From assembly GCA_029204225.1 (NCBI GenBank), contig CM055096.1, positions 45,971,346-46,035,345 on the forward strand: a stretch of DNA of 64,000 bases, given 5' to 3'. The notes beneath the pieces were generated by a model that was not told the origin of the DNA, did not search any database, and saw only the letters and a program-made list of their open reading frames with translations. The position numbers were made by a program, and so were the translations under genes. Origin of the DNA: Diphasiastrum complanatum (taxonomy: Eukaryota; Streptophyta; Lycopodiopsida; Lycopodiales; Lycopodiaceae). Within the stretch, counting starts at the first letter, position 1. The number at the start of each line of letters is the position of its first letter. Shown one piece after another: positions 42,096 to 54,190 of this stretch.

Positions 42096-43060
42096 GTAAC
42101 ATATAATTCATGAGACATCTTCATTTGTCTAAGCTCTTTTTAATCTTCTTACTAGTTAAATTTTTACCATGAATATGAAATGTTTTGAATACTTTAAAGT
42201 TGTTGACTTTTCTTTCGAAACTAGTATGCCCAAACATTCCTTGAATAATTATCTACATAATTCATGAAATAATGTGCACTCCTAAGGAGAAAGTGCTCCA
42301 ATTCCTCTCACAAGGAGAGTCAATACTCCGCTGGCAACTTGTAAGAACGATATAAACCGCCATAAATGCCTTTTGCAAAGTCATCCAAAAAAGCCTTTGA
42401 TAACAATCGCATCGTAGTTAGCTTCAACAATAAATATAAGTTCTGTCCCAGTAATTTAGATTTGAGGAGTCGCTAGCAGCCTTGTTCGTCACTAATAACA
42501 TTCAAGAAGTGGTGATCAGAGTGAATACTAGAGTAGCTTCTTGGGCACCGATTCTGACTCCAATGATACACCAAAGATTTGATAGCACCCTGCATATCCA
42601 ACCTATGATAAAACCGTCCAAACAACACTGGTGAAGAGACATTAGACATACCACCCATCCATATAGCATATTCATGCTCCACCAGCAACAACAAAATCAT
42701 ACCCCTTGCACCCCTAGGTATGGTGACCAATACCATCACAACCCCCTTCTATACCAGAGATGCCAAGCTCTGGTAAACCATGGGCTATATTCCATATTGA
42801 CAGCATAACACTGATCCAATGGATGATGCAATGGTGGCACGCCCCCTTCAGTACACAGCCTTCATGGACAAGCTATCCCCAGAAGCATTAGCAAGTACAC
42901 AGCCTTAGTCCACATGCTATCCCCAGCTAGCCCTAACACTTAGTCTTCCTTCTGCATGCTTTACAATAAATCTGTTTGAAAATTGATACAGAATCTAATT
43001 TTGTGTAACTCTCTTATTCATTTCTTATTGTAAGTACATCATAGGAAAATTTCATGATTT
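42096..43060. other. No recognisable gene
   Basis: Open stretch 42473-42739 on the minus strand without family resemblance. A repeated CCTTCATGGACAAGCTATCCCC/CACATGCTATCCCC unit lies at 42860-42930. Possibly 3' part or intron of the minus-strand gene. Confidence 0.3.
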
Positions 43061-43193
43061 ACAGATTGTCAGTTTACCTGCATCTAACCTTTCTGGCAGT
43101 TATGTTACTTGCACTAGCTCTACCGTTATTCAAGCCTCATGGCAACTGCATTATAGGAAAAATACATTAACTATATGTAGATTGTCAGTTTAC
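43061..43193 (-). repeat. Tandem duplication around an exon end
   Basis: The run GTCAGTTTACCTGCATCTAA occurs at 43071 and at 43184, so the last ~30 bp of the upstream exon with its donor site is present twice, about 115 bp apart. Confidence 0.7.
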
Positions 43194-43507
43194 CTGCATC
43201 TAACCTTTCTGGTGGTGAGACACAACCACTTGCACTAGGTGAGGACCTGTTGTAGCTTTTTTCATTCATATCTGTGCCCGTTGCTATAGCAATTTCTTGG
43301 CTTCGGCTTGGCTCATACCTTCTTCGTTTACTTTCAGAAGGCGTGGTAGAAGATTTGCGACCACGTTTCAATTTTGGAAGAGGCTCCATACCACAATGCA
43401 TAAGATGTACATTGATAGTATGTCTTGAACCATACTTTAGCCCATGTGTTTCACAAACATAGCCATCATCGTATTGTTCTACAACACAATCTTGTCCCGC
43501 TATCTCA
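43194..43507 (-). CDS. Zinc-finger/AT-hook gene, exon with second finger
   Basis: Minus-strand exon of 314 bp. The acceptor is TTTTTTTGACACAG before 43507 and the donor GTAAAC after 43194. Entering in phase 2 the frame is open throughout: YVCETHGLKYGSRHTINVHL then MHCG, a C-x2-H-x12-H-x3-C arrangement. PKLKRGRKSS (AT-hook-like) and a Ser/Lys/Arg-rich tail follow. It repeats the finger of the exon at 44651. Likely a nuclear DNA-binding protein; family not recognised. Whether this is the last coding exon is unclear, as it ends in phase 1. Confidence 0.6.
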
Positions 43508-44233
43508 CTGTGTCAAAAAAAAACAAAAGCAGTAAAATTGAGTTTCACCTTCTATTAACCAATTCCTGTTGCTATAAATGTCAAATGTTCACAAAATAAA
43601 CCTAAGCAAGAATTATGAAAGGTTCCCTTGATATGCTCTTTTGGGTACATACATTATCTAGCAATCAAAGCGAATGACCACAACCATAAAAGCCATATCC
43701 TATAACAGCATTCTCACTCAAAAAAGGCTATTGTCAATGTCAAGGTGTAGTTCCATTAAAATTTGAATTTCACAAACAGACAAGTGAGATTTCAAGAAGA
43801 TCAAATAGCTTGAACTGAGAGGCTGGATTGAAAAATGTGCTTTTCTGGAACAAGTAGCAGTTTCCACTACATGCTGTCCTACCTTGTTCCAGAAGTTATG
43901 ATTAATCAGATAAATGTTCATAGTATGACGCTAACTGTAATTCACAACCGCAAGCATATTCTTTCACCAAACAAGTTTGTGTTCCATCCAGTCTCTATAA
44001 AGAATCATTGATAATAACAAAATAAAATCACATCAATGTTGAACAATACTAGGTTTCACCTCTTGATTTTAGCTCTATTGTAGGGTGCCAAAAAGAACCC
44101 AGTTTAATAAATTCAGCTCCGCAATTAAGTTATAATGATTGTTTGAGAAGGCTAGGAGGGGAGAAGGAGATTAGAACAAGAAGCATAATTTTGCAGTAAC
44201 CTCTTCAATAGACAGTAATAAAATCCTGTAAAC

Positions 44234-44398
44234 CTTGATATGGAATTTGTAAAATGAGGTTTTCTTCCACGTTTTGATGCTAAAATAATCTCTGTTCCAC
44301 TTCCTGTCGTCTTAGCATGCCTACGCTTTTTCTTTGGAAGATCAAGCTTGTTCTCGAGGAAGTGATCTTTAATACCCCTGGTCTGTCCATCCTTCAAA
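44234..44398 (-). CDS. Zinc-finger/AT-hook gene, middle exon
   Basis: 165-bp exon, open in the frame set by its neighbours (phase 2 in and out). Acceptor GTATCATCACAG, donor GTTTAC. It encodes KKKRRHAKTTG (basic, NLS-like) and ILASKRGRKPHF, an AT-hook-like core. No finger. Confidence 0.55.
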
Positions 44399-44650
44399 CT
44401 GTGATGATACAAAAGGTAAAACAAACAAATTTGTCAAGTTGCTCTTTGAAGAAGTTTTGCAAAGCCAAAAACGAATCTTAATGGCAACTTGCTATGAAGA
44501 CATATACTGCTTGAGGATAAACTTGACCAGACGGTAAAAAACTTGAATCCTGTCCATATGCATCTGCTAAGCTTACATTCAATGTTTGATCTCATTAAAT
44601 GTACAAGAAGTCATGGATCAGATATTCGTCCAAATTGAGAGCAGACTTAC

Positions 44651-44827
44651 CTCAAGTCTGCAGCTGCAATAGACTTACGGCCACGTTTCAGTTTTGGAAG
44701 TGGCTGCATTCCACAGTTTGTGAGATGCACATTCATGTATTGCCTTGAACTGAACCTCTTTCCATGAGTTTCACAAACATACTTGTTGTCTTGCTTCCCT
44801 ACAATGCATGCTTTTGACTCCACTATC
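44651..44827 (-). CDS. Zinc-finger/AT-hook gene, exon with first finger
   Basis: 177-bp exon with consensus borders (acceptor GACCTCTGCAG, donor GAG/GTAAGT), phase 2 in and out. It encodes YVCETHGKRFSSRQYMNVHL then TNCG, followed by PLPKLKRGRKS. Almost the same module as the exon at 43194, so the gene contains a duplicated finger/AT-hook unit. The C, H, H and C positions are identical in both, which supports selection on a folded metal-binding module. Confidence 0.65.
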
Positions 44828-45448
44828 CTGCAGAGGTCACATATATATGTTATGTCAATCTCAACAACAGCGTTGCTAATTCAACTTCTCAGATTATGAA
44901 TAATATTCCCTGCATTACAGGGTAGGCAAATCCTTTCTCTGTTTACATCAAGGACAAATAATTTGTTGAAGATAACTCTCAGCTTCCTAAGAAAATTCCA
45001 TAAACTGATTGAAATGGAGCCGCATCAATAAAGTACCTCTTCTAGCATTTAAGAATATTTGGGGACAAACAAAGCTATTTCTTTTCACCCAGAAACAAAG
45101 TATGTAACCACCTAGCAAAATAAGAAACAGAAATCTATTACTGATCAAACAAAGAGCAAGATAACTATTGCGAAGACGCTATGAATTATAGAGATAATAA
45201 AACATTTGCCAGCTGACCAGCATGTTCCAAAATTAAATGGTGATTTGTGATAAAGAACAAAGGTCTACAGTGACTTTGCCTAGGCATAACTTTCAGACAC
45301 TTGCATTCATGTTCTCCCCAGGAAAGCAGCTGCTTTGTTGGGTGAACTTCTGAATCTATTTTAGCACCCTATTGTCTTCTGAACCGCTTCAATTATTGCA
45401 CCCATGCCGAACAAAATGCACTTGCAACATCAACAATTAAAAGTTCCA

Positions 45449-45560
45449 TAGTTGCACTGCGTTTCTAGAAACGCTCTGAATGCGTTTCTAAAACACATTT
45501 CTGGATTTTGGTAGCGTTTCTCAGAAACATGTTTTTTTTTTTCTTTTTTTGTGGGTTATT
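45449..45560 (+). repeat. Second MITE end of the CATAGTTGCAC family
   Basis: It starts CATAGTTGCACTGCGTTTCT with repeated GCGTTTCT..AGAAACGC units followed by a poly-T run, like the ends of the 3861-4668 element. The other end was not found. Confidence 0.55.
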
Positions 45561-47568
45561 AATATGGGGAAAACGTGTATCTACTTGAGATTGTTGTCTC
45601 CACGCACACTTGAATTGTTGTATTCACACCAATATTACCCACTTATAGAAAAAATTTCAACTTTACTCATTTGCTTTGTTACAAAATCTCAATGCCATTT
45701 CGATAGATAAATAGAATTTACCCAATGCTTCCCAAATCTACAATTTTTTTATTCAAATCTTGTCCATCATGATTTTTTGCAGTATAGGCAAGTGGTTTCC
45801 ACTGTAATTTGCACATAAAACGTCGTCAAGGAATATGTGACTATCAAAATGTTGTCAAACAATAGGTTAGGAACTTATAGTACAACCTTAGACGTCCTTT
45901 GGCTTTTTTCTTGGATATCTTAACTTTTACTTTTGTGATAAATTTTCAATGACTTCATTCCAAATGTGCGAAATTGTTGCATGAAGTGGCCATTGAACTT
46001 CAATCATTTGCTTTCTAATTACTTGGACTACTATAAAACGCAATTGCTTCCTATCAACGAGCAATGGCAGGAGGAATGTCATTCTTCTCTCCCAATATTG
46101 TCAAGAGCAGTGCCAAAGCTGAAATACCACTATATCGACTCATCAAATTTTGTAACTAAAACCACACAAAGGCGCACACACACTTCAAGCCAAAAAAAAA
46201 AAATTGGGTGGCACCTACCTTTAGAGGGTTTCTTAGTTAGAGAAAACTCAAGTATAAAATCATTCATTCCAAGAGATTGAACTCTAATCTCCCAAGGAGC
46301 AATTTATAACCAAAAAATTTGTAGCATAGCAGACAAGAGGTCCAATATATACGATCCTTGCAAATGAGGCTTGAATCTCTTCCTTTTAAGGTAGGGAGAG
46401 CCTCTTCTTCAGTCTCATGTGCATTCAAATCAACGAATGCTTTCCTTCTCGTGGATGTAAAATGGATAAACCTTCCACATCTTACAAGCAACTACCAAGG
46501 TGATAACTAATCTTTTTTTACTCGATTTCACAAGGTACTACTATTTCCGTTGCCACATCCCATAAGGTACAAGTATAGCATGAAGCTCTCTCCCATAGTA
46601 GTTATCAAACAATAACCCCTACCATAGCTTGGCCGCCGGGAACTAGCTTCCAAAACTTCCTCCCTTTGCTTTCTTGTTGTGAACTAATCTCTAGATCTTA
46701 CCTCTCCTACTCGCAAGCTATTTGCTCTTTCTTCATGGGTGTTGACCATCAAGTCTCAACAAATTAAAAAGTCCTCTAACCAAGGCCTATATAAACATGA
46801 TTAGCCCATATACCATTCACAACGTTTCATACCAAAATCTTACCCATGCTAATCATGCATGCATTTGTATAATCGAGCATAAGACACTTGCAAATGAACG
46901 TCACATGTCCTTTGTTACACTTGCAAATGAACATCACATGTCTTTGTTCTTGGCCCTTGAATGGCCAACTTGGGACCTTGTGGTCTTAAAATTTTAGAGT
47001 TACGAGTTTTTGACACTTTTTATACGGAGCCCATAAATATTGATCATGCCACATTAAAATTCTCAAGCTTGAAAGCTCTTAACATCTTAAAATATCTTGC
47101 ATGCATGAACGACACGAAAGCCCATATTTTTGTTACAGCTTTCATGAGGCAGACACCATTTAATAGGATGATAAAAGATTCGCGCACAACTTAGTGTACT
47201 TAGTCTAACAATTAATTCTAATTCTGGCGGGCTAAGAGCAAACCTTCTCTATTGATGTCACCAAGAGAAAATGGAACCCCAACAACAAACCAATTTGAAG
47301 GGAATTATAGGATTAGAGCCATAAAAAATGAAAATTGAGGGCCCAAAATATGGTATTCAGCCTAGAAATATGCCAGTGGGAAGTTCCATCAATAGGATCA
47401 GGAAAGGATCATGGTTATCAAGAGGAGGTGATTAAAAAGGGATAGCTAGATATTGACTTTTAAAGGTAATGCTTGGAGAAAAAGTGCCAGGGGACGCTCA
47501 TAAAGATTTCCGTTGTGCACTATCAAGCGAGAATTGGACTTCACATAGCATGAAGTGGGAGTGCTTTT
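45561..47568. other. No recognisable gene
   Basis: AT-rich, probably intronic if the minus-strand gene model is right. A CTTGCAAATGAAC-TCACATG unit is duplicated at 46888 and 46919. Confidence 0.4.
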
Positions 47569-47964
47569 TGTTGAAATATAATGCCTATTTTGCCCCTTTT
47601 GGCTTGTATACTTGTAACTTGTAAGTTGTGCATGAGACATGGGGGTATGTATTCATGTATATAGTACACCCCACTTATGCTAATTAACCAAGTGATGACA
47701 AGTAGGTTAAAGACCCATGTGGGTCTAGAGCTAGAATAGAAAGTGGTACCACCTCCATGTTCCTTGCTATTTGTGGCCCCTCTAGATCTTTTTGTCTTGA
47801 GGGGTTTCCATGCCCTCCTCTAGTTTGGAATTCATTATGTTAAAATCTATCTTGAGTTCTCTCTCTTACTTTTGTTTTCTACTCCATAGCTGGTTTTCTG
47901 TAGCTTTCATAGTGTGCTTTCTATGTTGTTAAGGTAATCCATAGCTAGGCCTTGAATTTTGTCA
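47569..47964 (+). repeat. Copia-4 5' LTR
   Basis: 396 bp, TG...CA, ends immediately before the primer-binding site. It differs from the 3' LTR by scattered substitutions and small indels (for example AACTTGTAAGTTGTG versus AACTTGTG). Confidence 0.9.
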
Positions 47965-47976
47965 TGGTATCAGAGC
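47965..47976 (+). other. Copia-4 primer-binding site
   Basis: TGGTATCAGAGC, complementary to the 3' end of initiator tRNA-Met, the usual Copia primer. Confidence 0.9.
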
Positions 47977-48379
47977 AGGTTGTGGTGCATGTGATGTGGG
48001 AAAGCTAGGACCAGATTTCTGATCAGTTTTCAGGAAAGTTCCAGATCAGCCAACCTGAAATTTGGGTGCCCTCTCTGTAGGAGCATCAGATTTCTCTGTT
48101 GTCTGCATGGTTGAAGTACTGTTGGCAAAGGGAGTACTGTGATCCGGAAACTTTCTAATTTGGGAGAAAATTTTTGGAGTTTTTTGGAGCAGCTTAAACT
48201 AGAAGAGGGCGCATTTTCTGTTGGAGATTCCAGTGAAAGTGCAGGTTGGATCTCGGACAAGGACTAGGACAGCCATACAGTGGAACAGATTCAAATCCAG
48301 ACGCTGAAGGTTATTGAGCAAGTGGCTGCATAACCTAGTTGGCTGCTAATCCTACCTTCTGAGTAATTTTTCTATCCAG

Positions 48380-51300
48380 TTATGACTAGTCCTAGAAGAT
48401 AAAGAATGTTGGAAGCTTGTGACAGGTGAGGAGCCTATTCAAACATCAGAATCTGAGCTCAAGGACTATATCAAGAGAGGGGAAAGAGCACACAGAATCA
48501 TCAACATGTCTGTGAGGGATAATACTATTCCTCTAATCAGGTCAGCCAATGGACCCAGAGAAGCATGGCACATTCTTTGTGCATTGTATTAAACACCAAA
48601 TACAGCTAGACTTCTTTACTTGAAGAACAAGTTGTATTCCCTCAAGATGGAGACAGGGGAGTCAGTCACTGACCATCTTACCAAGATCCAGGATCTTAGA
48701 TGCCAGCTTTCTTCAGTTGGAGAGGTTATTGCGGACAAAGATTTGGTGCCAATAGTTCTGAATAGCTTGTCATATGCTTATCAGAACTTTGTTATTATGA
48801 TATCTGTGAGGGAGAAATTCCCCACCTATGAAGATGTATAAAGTCTCTTGTTACAGGAGGAGATGAGGAGAGGTCATCTCTCCAAGAGGGAGGATTTTCA
48901 AGAGCATGCCTTTGCTTCACCACAAGCACTTGAGCAAGGAATGGAGAACTTGCAAGTGTCAAAATCACAATCCTCCTCTACTACCTCTTCTACACCTCAA
49001 AGGAAGGGGAATTGCAGTTACTGTAAGTATGGTCACTTTGCTTTTGAGTGCAGGAAGAAGCTTCGAGAGCAAAAGAAGGGCACAAAGAAGCAAGGAGGCA
49101 ATGTTGTAGAGAGTGTTGCGAGAGAGGAACAGAATGACATAAGGCAAGTTGAGCTATTTTCTGTTGCATTGGCCTCACAAGCTATGTTAGGTGGTTGGTA
49201 CATTGATTCGAGGGTTTCAAAGCACATGACCCCTCAAAGGGATGGGTTTGATACCTTTGTGGGGATTGGTGATGGACCAGACATGTGCCTAGGTGACAAC
49301 TCAACACACAAGGTCAAGGGGAAGGGCATAGTTCCTGTAAAGCTTCCATCATGAGAAGTCAAAGTCATTAAGAATGTCTTATATGTACCGGGACTTGCTA
49401 AAAACCTTCTTTCAGTAGGAGCTATCATTCAACAAAATATGAAAGTAGAATTTGATACCACTTCTTGTCTTGTATTGGATTTGAGTGATAACATGAAGGT
49501 TGTGGCCAAAGGATTGCAGAAAGATAATCTATACAGATTGTACACTTCTATCCCTAGTCAGTATGCTTATACAGCAAAAGGAGGTGATGTGGATAGGTTG
49601 TGCCACGAGAGGTATGGACATCTTGGTTACCAAAGTATGCAAGTGTTGAACCAGCATCATATGGTGGAGGGGCTTCCAGCCATTAACCCAAGCTCTTCAA
49701 TGTGTGAGGCTTGCGCTATGGGAAAGTAGCAAAGGCAAAAGTTTCCCAAGGAAAGCACCACTAGGGCAACATGTATACTTGAATTGGTGCATTCAAATTT
49801 GCGGGGGCCAACCCAGACCAGTTCTGCAGGGGGGGCATATTACTTTATGATCTTCATTGATAACTTCTCACGCCTTTATTTGGGTTTATTTCTTGAGACA
49901 AAAATCTGAAGCATTCAAGTACTTTGTGCATTTCAAAGCTTTGGTAGAAAAGCAATCAGGAAAGAAGATGAAGATGCTCAGGTCAGATGGTGGTGGAGAG
50001 TACATTAACAAGGAATTTAAGGAATTCTGCAAGGCAAATGGAATCAAAAGAGAGCTTACGGCTCCTCATACCCCTCAACAAAATGGCATAGCCGAGAGAA
50101 AGAACCAAACTATTGTGGAGTGTGCAAGGTGCATGCTCAAGGCAAAGGGGTTGCCCAACTCTTTTTGGGGCGAGGCAATGCACACAGCAGTGTTTCTTTT
50201 GAATAGAAGTCCAACTAAGGCTGTGGAAGGCAAGACTCCAAAAGAGGCATTTAGCAGCATTAAGCCGAAGGTGGGCACTTTGCGAGTGTTTTGTTGTACA
50301 GCGTATGCCCACGTTCCCAAGGAAGACAAGAAGAAGTTGGATGCAAAATCAGCAAAACGCATTTTCTTGGATTACAATTAGGAAGAGAAAGTCTCCCGAA
50401 TTTATGATCTTACTAGTGGGAAGAGGATCATAAGTTGAGATGTGATCTTTGATGAGGATCACTCACCTCATGTGGAGGAACACGAGGAGGAGGGAACAAG
50501 TGAGTTTGGTTCAATACTTGATGCCAAGCATGATGAACAACATCCACATATTGAGGAGTCTCAGGATGATCATATGAGTGATCAAGAGGAGGAATCTGAG
50601 GAGACTGAGAAGCGAAAGGAAAGGGGCAAAGCTATTGAGTCCTATTCGCCGTCTTCATCACCAACTCCAAGGAAGAAGTTTCCGAAGTGGCATTGGCAAA
50701 CTATGCAGGATTGTATGATATTGGATGAGGGAGAAAGCAACAATCCAGGGGCAAGAAGATCTCAAAGGCAAGCTCAGCAGCATGGACACCAGGAGACAAA
50801 CTTTGCGCTTATGACACTATTTTGGATTCACAAGATCCGCATATATTCGTTGATGCAGCAGATGAGAAGGTATGGTAGCAAGCCATGCAAGAGGAGTATG
50901 ACTCCATTCTCGAGAATGATACATGGGACTGGTGAAGCTCTCAAAAGGGGAGCGTCCTATTGGGTGTAAATGGTCTATAGGATCAAATACAAATCGAATG
51001 GGAGCATTGAAAAGCATAAGGCTATGCGCAGCAGGAGGGCTTGGACTACGATGAGACGTTTGCACCCGTGGCTACGATGACATCTATTAGGATGGTCTTA
51101 GCATTGGCTGCATTCTATGATTGGGAGGTCCATCATATGGACGTAAAAAGTGCTTTTCTCAATAGACAGCTGGCTGAAGATGTTTACATAAACCAACCAC
51201 AAGGCTTTGAGGCGAAGGGCAAGGAAACTATGGTATGCAATCTTAGGAAGGCCTTCTACGGTTTGAAACAAGCACCCAAGGCCTAGCCTAGTCGTATTGA

Positions 51301-51990
51301 TGACTATTTTGCCAAGGGGCATTTTAAAAGAGCCGATTGCAACTTGTACGTGAAGGAGGAAGATGGGAACATCGTCTTGACAGTTCTCTATGTGGATGAC
51401 TTAGTCATCACGGGTAAGAATGGGAAGCTAATTGCAAAGCCTCAAGGTAAAGGCTCATTTATCAAATGAGTGCGAAATGAAAGATTTGGGTTTAATCCAC
51501 TTTTGCCTAGGTTTGGAGGTTTGAAAAAGCAAAATCGTGTGTTTATTTCTCAGGCAAAGTATGCATGTGAAGTCTTGGAGAGGTTCAACATGCAGGATTG
51601 TAAACCCGTATCTACTCCAGCCATTTAGGGATGATGGCATTCCTTTTGTGGATGAGACTCTTTATAGGCAGCTGGTGGGCAGCCCGATTTATCTTACCAC
51701 TTCGAGCCCGGACATATCCTATGCGGTTGGTGTGGATAGCCAGTTTATGAGTTCCCCAACTGAGGCCCATTGGAAAGCAGCAAAGAGGGTACTTAGGTAT
51801 GTCAAGGGAACTACTTGTTATGGAATAGAGTACACAGATGATGGTGAGACATTGAGGTAGATCAACACTTCTTACGAGAGAAGATCCAAAGTGTCAAAAT
51901 TCAGCTCGTGTATTGTGATACTAACAACCAAGCAACAGATATCTTTACTAAGGCACTTAGTAGAGAGAAGTTTGAAAAGTTTCGTAATAT
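48380..51990 (+). pseudogene. Copia-4 gag-pol, decayed, RNase H core deleted
   Basis: Order: gag (LLYLKNKLYSLKMETGESVT, 48610), zinc knuckle with lost spacing (CSYCKYGHFAFECRKK, 49015), protease (WYIDSRVSKHM for DSGAS, 49196), pre-integrase (CHERYGHLGYQSM 49600, CEACAMGK), integrase (ELVHSNLRGPTQ; RSDGGGEYINKEFKEFCKAN 49982; PHTPQQNGIAERKN), RT (DYDETFAPVATMTSIRMVLA 51043; LYVDDLVITG 51388) and RNase H end (DIFTKALSREKFEKFRNMLG). Between GIEYTDDGETLR (51850) and the final segment (51905) the RNase H catalytic core is missing. It has at least eight stops and several frameshifts. Stops are mainly at ancestral CAA, CAG, CGA or TGG codons. Confidence 0.85.
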
Positions 51991-52028
51991 GCTAGGTGTA
52001 GGTATGAACAAAATAGCCATTAAGGCGG

Positions 52029-52431
52029 TGTTGAAATATAATGCCTATTTTGCCCCTTTTGGCTTGTATGCTTATAACTTGTGCATAAGACATGGAGGTA
52101 AATATTCATGTATATAGTACACCACACTTATGCTAATTAACCAAGTGATGACAAGTAGGTTAAAGACCCATGTGGGTCTAGAGCTAGAATAAAAAGTGAT
52201 ACCACCTTCATGTTACTTGCTATTTGTGGCCCCTCTAGATCTTTTTGTCTTGAGGGGTTTCCATGCCCTCCTCTAGTTTGGAATTCATTTTGTTGGAATC
52301 TATCTTGAGTTCTCCTAAGCTCTTGCTCTCTCTTGCTTTTGTCTTCTACTCCATAGCTGGTTTTTTGAAGCTTTCATAATGTGCTTTCTATGTTGTTAAG
52401 ATACTCCATAGCTAAGCCTTGAATTTTATCA
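52029..52431 (+). repeat. Copia-4 3' LTR
   Basis: 403 bp, preceded by the purine-rich AAGGCGG. Confidence 0.9.
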
Positions 52432-53860
52432 CTATTATGAGGCTAACAATCTAATATAGATGCAAGAACAATAGTGGGAGGGGAATAGACTTCACTCCTC
52501 CTGAGTTTTTACCACTTGAGGCGGAGCTATGGCTATCATCTTTGTCAACAAAGACGAACATGCATCACTTTAAAGACTACTTCAAAAGTGATGGGAAGCC
52601 ACTACTAAAGAGAGCTGGCATGTATGCATTTTCCACTCTTTAATGGGAGCTTGGCAACACTCTAAAAATGCAGCCACGACATTGTTCGAGGATGACAAAG
52701 CTGAGCTGCATCGCAAGACTAGGACAATTGGTGCACAATAGATGGCGGAAAGTCTCAAGCTATTGGAAGGGTGAGATAGTCAGGTTGATGCCTTGTGTTA
52801 AGTGGCTAATAGTTCATAAAGTGACAAGTCAATATAGGAATCCCATACCACAATTTCTAGAGATTTGCAAAAACTTTGCATCGAATTTTATATTTGTTCC
52901 ATCAACTATTGGTTGCATTGCATTAGGCTCAATCTCAAGGTTCTTGTCCAACTGTTTTTTAAGAAAATTTGCCTCGGTAAACAATGGCTGGTTATAAACC
53001 ATAGTCATTACCTAAAAATAATGAAAACTCAATATTAGGCTTCTTTCGACAATATCTTACTTGGCAAGAAAACGTAAATGTAATAGAATAATTTACATAG
53101 ATAAAACAAGACTTTGAAGTTCTAGAGTTTAGCTTCAAATCCTCCAACCACACTAATTCCTACTTTGCATTCAAGTTATCCTTTCCACCAAGTCATTCCT
53201 TTAAGTAAGTAACGTAGAAGACGAGATGCATTTCAACTCATGAAGTTCTGATTCATAAGTAGCTCAAAGGAGTTTCTATACAATCCTCTATGGAGCATGA
53301 TACCTTGTAGAAAACTTACAATAAGTTCTTGCTCAAAGTACTTTCTGTGAAAAATGCAAAACTTTTTGCACACTTTCTATCTTTCAAAAACGTTCAAGTA
53401 CACCTATGGTTTCTGACCTCAACTCCATAAACAAGTGATTCTTGTTAGTGTAAAACTAACCGCTCTTTATACTATCCTTCACAAGGTGACCCACTTCCTA
53501 CATATCCAATAACAAATTTGTCACAACTTCTCTCTTTGGACCTTTTGTCCAATTGAGACTGGCAAACAGGGCTAGAAAACATACCAAGTTCTTATGCCAA
53601 ATGCTTGGCACAATATTTGTGAGATCAACCATTTCCATTGAAACTAACAACATCATGCCACAACCCATAAGTGTCATTATTGCATATAGAGTCTGCCCAT
53701 TACGTGCACCCAACATTCTTCCATGGAACAATTGGCATGTTTTTGGGTTATCGTATGAAGTAACAGTTCAGGTTATTTCTAATTTTTGGAAAATTGTTGC
53801 CAACATTGTCCAATGAGCCTGAACCTTGAATCTCAATCTCATATATCATTCAAGAATCTA
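52432..53860. other. No recognisable gene
   Basis: Short open stretches only (for example 52668-52997), without recognisable motifs. Confidence 0.4.
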
Positions 53861-54190
53861 TTCAGCTTAAAAGTTGCACCTACTCAAACTTGACTTTACT
53901 TCTAGTAGGAATAAATAGCACCAATTTTGATTATATGCACCACAATGATTCTTGGTCCTAGGAAGTCCATCCAAAAATACTCATTTTGTGAGGAGTTTCT
54001 GATAGATGTAAAAATCCTACTCTTTCAATGTTTACTATGGAATTTGAAAACATTTGTCTCCACAAAGTTGTCAAAGTTTGCCAATATAAATTTCTCTTGA
54101 TTGAGTGATATCTTCCCTGAAATCCAAGGTGAATTGCTAGCACTTGGTTTGTCATCACATTTTGTGCATGATGCCGGATCTTGGCCTACA
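53860..54190 (-). pseudogene. Degraded Gypsy integrase
   Basis: The minus-strand reading LAIHLGFQGRYHSIKRNLYW followed by VGFLHLSETPHKM and PRIIVVHIIKIGAIYS resembles LAGHLGF.KTYH.IKR.FYW, AGLLQPLPIP and the VVVDRLTKYAHF block of Ty3/Gypsy integrases. The finger cysteines are lost. Weak but collinear. Confidence 0.4.

Larger units (their letters stand above)
47569..52431 (+). mobile_element. Copia-4, LTR retrotransposon with both LTRs
   Basis: The 5' LTR (47569-47964) and 3' LTR (52029-52431) are clearly homologous and both start TGTTGAAATATAATGCC and end TCA. Flanking pentamers ctttt and ctatt differ at one position, consistent with a 5-bp target duplication plus one mutation. It inserted in plus orientation into what appears to be an intron of the minus-strand finger gene. 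Confidence 0.9.

Noticed and set aside
42473-42739. 88-codon minus-strand frame below the finger gene, considered as a last exon.
   Set aside because: No acceptor in the right phase was found and the sequence resembles no known domain.
52668-52997. 109-codon plus-strand frame.
   Set aside because: No recognisable motif, no splice or promoter context, composition like the surrounding non-coding DNA.
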